Shown in pieces: positions 56,249-64,000 of a DNA stretch of 64,000 nt (its first letter is position 1; each line of letters starts with the position of its first letter). The stretch covers positions 130,184,228 to 130,248,227 of the forward strand of contig CM061235.1 of NCBI GenBank assembly GCA_030848705.1, in the 5' to 3' direction. The notes below the pieces were generated by a model, which was not told where the DNA came from, did no database searches, and saw nothing but the letters and a program-made list of their open reading frames with translations. The DNA is from Heracleum sosnowskyi (Eukaryota; Streptophyta; Magnoliopsida; Apiales; Apiaceae). The position numbers and the translations under genes were made by a program.

Positions 56249-56369
56249 TTGCCGCAGTAGCACCCAATATCTCAGTTTAATACCTTTGACATAATACATG
56301 CTTGTGTATCTCAAGTGGAGGATCAACGCTGAAACGGCAAATCCGGGTTCAAATTCCTGGCTGCGGCAA
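56249..56369 (+). repeat. tRNA-like module, type 1
   Basis: Acceptor-like ends paired; one inserted T in the T-arm (AAATTCCTGG). Confidence 0.65.
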
Positions 56370-57264
56370 TTTTTTTAGTACCTTGTACCCGACAGATTTT
56401 TAAACCTACTTTTGAACTTGTATTTTAAAAATTAGATTCCTGGACATAAAAATAAACTCAAACGATTACATTAATAACCCCCCCTTTTGCTGATGCGACA
56501 AATTTAATATGATAGTCCTGTAGATAGGGTCAAGTGCTGTCAAAACTTCAAAGTCATTAAAATCAAAGATGAAATGCTTTTTCCTTCAAAAAATGGATGG
56601 AGTGCTTTTGAATTTCTACCTCTAGCTGTCAAATCACTACATCTGCTTTGATGTGACAGTGAACATTCATCATACTAGATGGTTCTATTCCAGGGCACTC
56701 ATTCTCTAATTGCTAGCAACCAATGTTATTTATATCTAAACTTCAGTTTTATAACAGGAGTCCCCACTTACTTTAATGCAAAAATACAGATTAGTAGTTT
56801 TTAACTCAAGGTACTTGCTGTTAGTTTTATAGTTCGAAAGAATGTAGTAACTGTTAATCAGTAACCCCTCACTATGCTGATTTGCTTCGTTTTCCTTTCC
56901 ATTTGAACATTATCTTCATGCATTTTCAGTCACGTAGGAAGAACACTGCCTCAACCACACCTAGTTCGACCAGCATTGCCTGAGATGGATCTCTATAGCT
57001 CATATAATTTAGCGAGATTTTATTAGGGCTTTTTACATAAGCTCGGGACTCTTTTTAAATTTCCTCTAGTGTTAATGGTCAAGATTATTGCAGGTAGCGA
57101 GGACTACCATTTCAATTCAGGTATCTGTGGGTTGCTCCTTATGAAGGCCTGAGATATGAAGAATGAAAATATGTGCTGTTGTTTGACAACCAAAGGCTTC
57201 AGATTGGGGTTAAGATAGCATAAATCCTTAAATGGGTATGAAAATACGCTATTTATATTGAATC

Positions 57265-57478
57265 GAGGGAATGTGGGTAAGGGGTAGTGGAAAACGTGAT
57301 GGCCCAGGTGACCCTAACCTTGCTCCGGTTACATGGAGTCAAATTGTTTAAACAAGGTGATTCAACTGGTGCATCCGTTCATGTGCCCCATGTGGACCTG
57401 TTGATCCCTTTCGACTGGTTGGCTCTTGTGCCTTAAATCCTGCCACCAGGTTCGGCACTCCCTCCACCCCCTGTACCC
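57265..57478 (+). repeat. ~220-bp module, copy 3
   Basis: Begins GAGGGAATGTGGGTAAGGGG and ends in CTCCCTCCACCCCC. Confidence 0.7.
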
Positions 57479-57624
57479 TTTTGTGTTCTTTTGTTTAGTT
57501 TTTGTTTTAATCTGTTTTACCTAGTCATTAAATGGTTCCAAACATTACATTTGTAAAAATAAAATAAAACAATTAACCTAGTTAAAATGCTATTATTTGT
57601 TTCATCGATCATCACTGTTTGCAG

Positions 57625-57662
57625 GGATGTCCCAAATGTCACATGTCAGGACTCGAGGCACG
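57625..57662 (+). other. small splice-bordered segment
   Basis: Preceded by CACTGTTTGCAG and followed by GTATGTTC. A related segment lies on the minus strand near 12112-12070 in the inverted copy. It may be a noncoding micro-exon. Confidence 0.35.
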
Positions 57663-58563
57663 GTATGTTCTTTTCTCTGTGATGTCTTTGTTTTACACAC
57701 ACTTGGTTAAATGTTCATGATTTTGCATCAGTTTTACTTTGATGAGAATTATTTTATTTTTGCTTTTTGTCTCCCGCTGCTCTAACTTATACCTGTCCAC
57801 GGGTCAACACTGTAGGTTCTGGAAGACATGTTCACATGGTATATGTGTTTATGTCGAACTGGTGTTTCTTGTTGCCTCTGATGCTTGTAATTTACCAACT
57901 GAATTCAAACTTGTCTTAGTCCATCAAAATGATACTTTGTTTACATTTTTGATAGCTCATATAGTTTAGTGACATTTTATTAGGCCTTTTTACATTAGCT
58001 TGTGACTATTTTTAAATTTTCTTTAGTGTTAATGATCAGTAATATTGCATGTAGCAATGACTACTATTTCAATTTAGGCATCTGTAGGTTGCTCTTTGTG
58101 AAGGCTTGAGGGATAAAGAGTGAAAACATGTTAGCTTCTGCTGTTAGAGAACCGGAGGCTTCAGGTTGGGATTAAGATATGCTATCTTTTTCTTTTGTGT
58201 GAGACGAGTTCTATTGGAGTAAAATGGGAGTGGAGATGCACAACGGGTATGATTAGTTTTTTTCGTTGTTTTTGCAAGAAATGTCCGAACTGGAAGTACT
58301 GTAAAGACTAATTTAAAGGAGATCTTTTTATTTGTTCCCATACTTATTTAGTTTTATTAGTATGTTCCCTTTTAATTTTTTAGTTTTATTTTTCTTATGA
58401 TTTTTAAACAAAAATAAATAAAAATAACTACCATTAGTAAATAATGCTGAATTTAAGTACTAATTAACCATTTTATCTTATTTTTTGTTTATTATTCATG
58501 TCCCACATCATTATGTTTGAACACTTTAATCTTATTTATATACAATGATATGTAATAGCTATA

Positions 58564-58683
58564 TTGCCGCAGTAGCATCCAATATCTCAGTTTAATACCT
58601 TTGACAAAATACATGCTTGTGTATCTCAAGTGGAGGATCAACGCTGAAACGGCAAATCCGGGTTCAAATCCCGGCTGCGGCAA
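58564..58683 (+). repeat. tRNA-like module, type 1 (array unit 1)
   Basis: Best-preserved type 1 copy: TTGCCGCAG and CTGCGGCAA ends are fully complementary, T-arm intact. Confidence 0.7.
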
Positions 58684-59166
58684 TTTTTTTTTTTGATTAC
58701 CTATTAACCGGCAAATTTTAAAACCTACATTTGAACTTATATTTTTAGAATTATTTTCCTAGACATATAAATAAACTCAAACTGTTACATTATTACCCCC
58801 CTGCCAGATATGTACTAATTTGAACTGTCATACTTGTGACGCGACAAACCTAATTTGATAGTCCTGTAGATAGTGTAAAGTCTTATCAAAGCTTTAAAGT
58901 CATTAAAATGAAGGATCGAATGCTTTTGAATTTCTACCTCGAGCTTTCAAATCCCGGCTGCGGCAATTTCTTTATTACCTTGTAACCGGCAGATTTTTAA
59001 AAACCTACTTTTGAACTTGTATCCTGGACATATAAATAAACTCAAACGATTCCTGGACATATAAATAAACTAACGATTACTGTTAGTCAGTAACCCCTCA
59101 CTATGCTGATTTTCTTCGTTTTCTTTTCCATTTGAACATCATCTTCATGCATTTTCAGTCATGTAG

Positions 59167-59298
59167 GAAGGAAGAACACTGCCTCAACCACACCACACCT
59201 AGTTCAGCCAGCATTGCCTGAGATGGATCATCTCTAACAACATCAAGTTGGAGACCTTCAATTGCACCACGTCACAAACATTAGCCTTCACAAGTGAT
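59167..59298 (+). repeat. 132-bp splice-bordered block, array unit 1
   Basis: AG/GTAAGT borders and length kept. Confidence 0.6.
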
Positions 59299-59396
59299 GT
59301 AAGTTCTGTTTCTTATTTTTTGTTTATTATTTGTCCCACATCATTGTGTTTAAAAACTATTATCTTATTTATATACAATGATATGTAAAAGCTTTA

Positions 59397-59558
59397 TTGC
59401 CGCAGCACTCAATATCACTTTAATAACCTTTGCATATGGAGGATCATCGCTGAAACTATGTAATAAATAATACCCTAACAAAATACATACTTGTGTATCA
59501 CAAGTGGGAGGATCAACGCTGAAACGTAAAATTCGGGTTCAAATCCCGGCTGCGGCAA
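59397..59558 (+). repeat. tRNA-like module, type 2 (array unit 1)
   Basis: Ends and T-arm intact; anticodon-arm side reads CTGAAACGTAA. Confidence 0.65.
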
Positions 59559-59767
59559 TTTTTTTAATACCTTGTAGTTGGCTAATTTTAGACTCTCAAT
59601 TTTTTTCCCTAGATTCAAATCTGTAACAATTTGTATTTATGTATAGTTGATTGATGATAATATGCTAGGGTTAATTATATTATTATGTAATAAATTAAAG
59701 CTTAACCTCGGTACACATCTTGAAAATTGGTAAATTAATTGTGTTTTTTGAGTAATGCTGATTAAAT

Positions 59768-59955
59768 GAGGGAGTGTGGGTAAGGGGTAGCGGAACACAT
59801 GATGGCCAGGGTGACCCTAACTTTTCTCCGGTTACATGGAGTCAAATTGTATAAACAGGTGATTCAACAGGTGCATCAATTGATCCCTTTCGACTGGTTG
59901 AAGGGTTGGCTCTTTTGCCTTAAATCCTGCCATCACTCCCTCCACCCCCACCCTT
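59768..59955 (+). repeat. ~220-bp module, array unit 1 (shortened)
   Basis: Has an internal deletion around GGTGCATCAATTGATCCC relative to copy 1; followed by a C-rich run near 59966. Confidence 0.7.
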
Positions 59956-60713
59956 TCTAATATACCCCCCCCCCCCTCCCCCTCCTCTTATTGTGATTTT
60001 CGTACATTTTATGTTTTTTCAATCAATAATGAGTTCTGTTTTATTTATTCTGCAATCTGTGTACCAATTTACTTCAAGTATTCCATGTATATAGAGCTCA
60101 ATAGCTCATATAGTTTAGTGACATTTTATTAGGGCTTTTTACATTAGCTTGTGACTATTTTTAAATTCCCTTTAGTGTTAATGATCAATAATATTGCATG
60201 TAGCAATGACTACTATTTCAATTTAGGCATCTGTAGGTTGCTCTTTGTGAAGGCTTGAGGGATAAAGAGTGAAAACATGTTAGCTGCTGCTGTTAGAGAA
60301 CCGAAGGCTTCAGGTTGGGATTAAGATATGCTATCTTTTTCTTTTGTGTGAGACGAGTTCTATTGGAGTGAAATGGGAGTGGAGATGCACAACGGGTATG
60401 ATTAGTTTTTTTTCGTTGTTTTTGCAAGAAATGTCCGAACTGGAAGTACTGTAAAGACTAATTTAAAGGAGATCTTTTTATTTGTTCCCATACTTATTTA
60501 GTTTTATTAGTATGTTCCCTTTTAATTTTTTAGTTTTATTTTTCTTATGATTTTTAAACAAAAATAAATAAAAATAACTACCATTAGTAAATAATGCTGA
60601 ATTTAAGTACTAATTAACCATTTTATCTTATTTTTTGTTTATTATTCATGTCCCACATCATTATGTTTGAACACTTTAATCTTATTTATATACAATGATA
60701 TGTAATAGCTATA

Positions 60714-60833
60714 TTGCCACAGTAGCATCCAATATCTCAGTTTAATACCTTTGACAAAATACATGCTTGTGTATCTCAAGTGGAGGATCAACGCTGAAAC
60801 GGCAAATCCGGGTTCAAATCCCGGCTGCTGCAA
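60714..60833 (+). repeat. tRNA-like module, type 1 (array unit 2)
   Basis: 5' end TTGCCACAG and 3' end CTGCTGCAA each carry one change that weakens the stem. Confidence 0.65.
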
Positions 60834-61316
60834 TTTTTTTTTTTGATTACCTATTAACCGGCAAATTTTTAAACCTACATTTGAACTTATATTTTTAGAA
60901 TTATTTTCCTAGACATATAAATAAACTCAAACTGTTACATTATTACCCCCCTGCCAGATATGTACTAATTTGAACTGTCATACTTGTGACGCGACAAACC
61001 TAATTTGATAGTCCTGTAGATAGTGTAAAGTCTTATCAAAGCTTTAAAGTCATTAAAATGAAGGATCGAATGCTTTTGAATTTCTACCTCGAGCTTTCAA
61101 ATCCCGGCTGCGGCAATTTCTTTATTACCTTGTAACTGGCAGATTTTTAAAAACCTACTTTTGAACTTGTATCCTGGACATATAAATAAACTCAAACGAT
61201 TCCTGGACATATAAATAAACTAACGATTACTGTTAGTCAGTAACCCCTCACTATGCTGATTTTCTTCGTTTTCTTTTCCATTTGAACATCATCTTCATGC
61301 ATTTTCAGTCATGTAG

Positions 61317-61448
61317 GAAGGAAGAACACTGCCTCAACCACACCACACCTAGTTCAGCCAGCATTGCCTGAGATGGATCATCTCTAACAACATCAAGTTG
61401 GAGACCTTCAATTGCACCACGTCACAAACATTAGCCTTCACAAGTGAT
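61317..61448 (+). repeat. 132-bp splice-bordered block, array unit 2
   Basis: Borders and length kept. Confidence 0.6.
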
Positions 61449-61546
61449 GTAAGTTCTGTTTCTTATTTTTTGTTTATTATTTGTCCCACATCATTGTGTT
61501 TAAAAACTATTATCTTATTTATATACAATGATATGTAAAAGCTTTA

Positions 61547-61917
61547 TTGCCGCAGCACTCAATATCACTTTAATAACCTTTGCATATGGAGGATCATCGC
61601 TGAAACTATGTAATAAATAATACCCTAACAAAATACATACTTGTGTATCACAAGTGGAGGATCAACGCTGAAACGTAAAATTCGGGTTCAAATCCCGGCT
61701 GCGGCAATTTTTTTAATACCTTGTAGTTGGCTAATTTTAGACTCTCAATTTTTTTCCCTAGATTCAAATCTGTAACAATTTGTATTTATGTATAGTTGAT
61801 TGATCATCGCTGAAACTATGTAATAAATAATACCCTAACAAAATACATACTTGTGTATCACAAGTGGAGGATCAACGCTGAAACGTAAAATTCGGGTTCA
61901 AATCCCGGCTGCGGCAA
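61547..61917 (+). repeat. tRNA-like module, type 2, followed by a 210-bp tandem copy of its 3' part
   Basis: The full module spans 61547-61707; a second T-arm-bearing 3' part spans 61801-61917. The ~210-bp duplication explains the longer second array unit. Confidence 0.7.
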
Positions 61918-62125
61918 TTTTTTTAATACCTTGTAGTTGGCTAATTTTAGACTCTCAATTTTTTTCCCTAGATTCAAATCTGTAACAATTTGTATTTATG
62001 TATAGTTGATTGATGATAATATGCTAGGGTTAATTATATTATTATGTAATAAATTAAAGCTTAACCTCGGTACACATCTTGAAAATTGGTAAATTAATTG
62101 TGTTTTTTGAGTAATGCTGATTAAA

Positions 62126-62313
62126 TGAGGGAGTGTGGGTAAGGGGTAGCGGAACACATGATGGCCAGGGTGACCCTAACTTTTCTCCGGTTACATGGAG
62201 TCAAATTGTATAAACAGGTGATTCAACAGGTGCATCAATTGATCCCTTTCGACTGGTTGAAGGGTTGGCTCTTTTGCCTTAAATCCTGCCATCACTCCCT
62301 CCACCCCCACCCT
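62126..62313 (+). repeat. ~220-bp module, array unit 2
   Basis: Near-identical to 59768-59955, followed by a C-run near 62324. Confidence 0.7.
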
Positions 62314-63075
62314 TTCTAATATACCCCCCCCCCCCCCTCCCCCCTCCTCTTATTGTGATTTTCGTACATTTTATGTTTTTTCAATTAATAATGAGTTCTG
62401 TTTTATTTATTCTGCAATCTGTGTACCAATTTACTTCAAGTATTCCATGTATATAGAGCTCAATAGCTCATATAGTTTAGTGACATTTTATTAGGGCTTT
62501 TTACATTAGCTTGTGACTATTTTTAAATTCCCTTTAGTGTTAATGATCAATAATATTGCATGTAGCAATGACTACTATTTCAATTTAGGCATCTGTAGGT
62601 TGCTCTTTGTGAAGGCTTGAGGGATAAAGAGTGAAAACATGTTAGCTGCTGCTGTTAGAGAACCGAAGGCTTCAGGTTGGGATTAAGATATGCTATCTTT
62701 TTCTTTTGTGTGAGACGAGTTCTATTGGAGTAAAATGGGAGTGGAGATGCACAACGGGTATGATTAGTTTTTTTTCGTTGTTTTTGCAAGAAATGTCCGA
62801 ACTGGAAGTACTGTAAAGACTAATTTAAAGGAGATCTTTTTATTTGTTCCCATACTTATTTAGTTTTATTAGTATGTTCCCTTTTAATTTTTTAGTTTTA
62901 TTTTTCTTATGATTTTTAAACAAAAATAAATAAAAATAACTACCATTAGTAAATAATGCTGAATTTAAGTACTAATTAACCATTTTATCTTATTTTTTGT
63001 TTATTATTCATGTCCCACATCATTATGTTTGAACACTTTAATCTTATTTATATACAATGATATGTAATAGCTATA

Positions 63076-63195
63076 TTGCCGTAGTAGCATCCAATATCTC
63101 AGTTTAATACCTTTGACAAAATACATGCTTGTGTATCTCAAGTGGAGGATCAACGCTGAAACGGCAAATCCGGGTTCAAATCCCGGCTGCAGCAA
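63076..63195 (+). repeat. tRNA-like module, type 1 (array unit 3)
   Basis: Ends TTGCCGTAG and CTGCAGCAA carry one change each; T-arm intact. Confidence 0.65.
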
Positions 63196-63678
63196 TTTTT
63201 TTTTTTGATTACCTATTAACCGGCAAATTTTAAAACCTACATTTGAACTTATATTTTTAGAATTATTTTCCTAGACATATAAATAAACTCAAACTGTTAC
63301 ATTATTACCCCCCTGCCAGATATGTACTAATTTGAACTGTCATACTTGTGACGCGACAAACCTAATTTGATAGTCCTGTAGATAGTGTAAAGTCTTATCA
63401 AAGCTTTAAAGTCATTAAAATGAAGGATCGAATGCTTTTGAATTTCTACCTCGAGCTTTCAAATCCCGGCTGCGGCAATTTCTTTATTACCTTGTAACCG
63501 GCAGATTTTTAAAAACCTACTTTTGAACTTGTATCCTGGACATATAAATAAACTCAAACGATTCCTGGACATATAAATAAACTAACGATTACTGTTAGTC
63601 AGTAACCCCTCATTATGCTGATTTTCTTCGTTTTCCTTTCCATTTGAACATCATCTTCATGCATTTTCAGTCATGTAG

Positions 63679-63810
63679 GAAGGAAGAACACTGCCTCAAC
63701 CACACCACACCTAGTTCAGCCAGCATTGCCTGAGATGGATCATCTCTAACAACATCAAGTTGGAGACCTTCAATTGCACCACGTCACAAACACTAGCCTT
63801 TACAAGTGAT
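63679..63810 (+). repeat. 132-bp splice-bordered block, array unit 3
   Basis: Borders and length kept with a few substitutions. A further type 2 tRNA-like module begins at about 63909 and runs off the window. Confidence 0.6.
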
Positions 63811-64000
63811 GTAAGTTCTGTTTCTTATTTTTTGTTTATTATTTGTCCCACATCGTTGTGTTTAAAAAGTATTATCTTATTTATATACAATGATATGTAA
63901 AAGCTATATTGCCGCAGCACTCAATATCACTTTAATAACCTTTGCATATGGAAGATCATCGCTGAAACTATGTAATAAATAATACCCCCTAACAAAATAC

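Larger units (their letters stand above)
57952..64000 (+). repeat. tandem array with ~2.15-2.36 kb period
   Basis: Units start at 57952, 60101 and 62463, judged by the ATAGCTCATATAGTTTAG anchor; spacing is 2149 and 2362. The second unit is longer through a ~210-bp internal duplication. The third is cut by the window edge. Each unit holds a type 1 tRNA-like module, a T-arm chimera, a 132-bp block and a type 2 tRNA-like module; units 1 and 2 also hold the ~220-bp module, whose place in unit 3 lies beyond the window. Units differ by few bases, so the amplification is recent. Confidence 0.88.

Noticed and set aside
58492..58683. 63-aa minus-strand ORF, repeated at 60642-60833 and 63004-63195 (starts PGFEPGF)
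   Set aside because: It is the antisense of the tRNA-like T-arm and neighbouring repeat. Such PGFEPGF ORFs are a familiar artefact of tRNA-like sequence and there is no independent support.
49827..64000. CRISPR-like or bacterial repeat array
   Set aside because: Units are kilobase-scale, diverged and set in plant DNA; there are no short regular repeats with unique spacers.

Overview
The window reads as nuclear DNA of a flowering plant, probably a eudicot. It has spliced genes with short AT-rich introns, Ty1/copia elements of the Sirevirus type (long gag with several zinc knuckles, extra ORF after pol), a Mutator-like element, and long AT-rich repeat-filled spacers. I cannot name the species. 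No organellar or bacterial features were seen.

Layout. 1-11021 (+): a Sirevirus-like copia element, here called E1, whose 5' LTR and gag start lie outside the window. Its gag, pol and 3' ORF are broken by frameshifts and nonsense codons, and it carries an antisense ORF between pol and the 3' ORF. 11022-11627: part of another LTR. 11640-14220 (-): an inverted copy of the repeat family that fills the right end. 14503-16528: a Mutator-like element with TIRs, a 9-bp target duplication and a dead, truncated transposase gene. 16870-21606 (+): a four-exon host gene for an unrecognised protein of about 1008 aa, with about eight 48-aa repeats. 22497-26946 (-): a ten-exon host gene for a USP-domain protein kinase (STUNTED type, about 762 aa); these two genes converge. 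27011-29690: AT-rich spacer.

29691-47424 (-): an old, decayed copia element (E3) split by a very young Sirevirus-like element (E2, 30440-43520, -). E2 has two 1016-bp LTRs that I could not tell apart, a perfect 5-bp target duplication (AGCTC), PBS, PPT, and intact gag, pol and a 1477-aa 3' ORF. 48175-48737: tail of a third copia element. 49390-64000: a noncoding repeat domain. It is built from tRNA-like modules, a recurrent ~220-bp module, 132-bp blocks bounded by AG and GT, one hAT-like insertion, and at the right edge a tandem array with a ~2.15-2.36 kb period.

Most notable observations. (1) E1 and E2 each carry their own short DNA word in many copies (ATCCTGA in E1; TCAACGAAA and close variants in E2). 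The words cluster at matching places in both elements: LTR U3, just after pol, the integrase-RT spacer, gag and the 3' ORF. This looks like a self-recognition or anti-silencing code that may be read by an element protein. (2) The gag-pol boundary of both elements has a 3' splice-site-like sequence at the same codon boundary although their gag/pol frame offsets differ, which suggests splicing rather than frameshifting. (3) The repeat domain keeps splice-bordered, length-conserved blocks and repeated tRNA-like modules without coding capacity.
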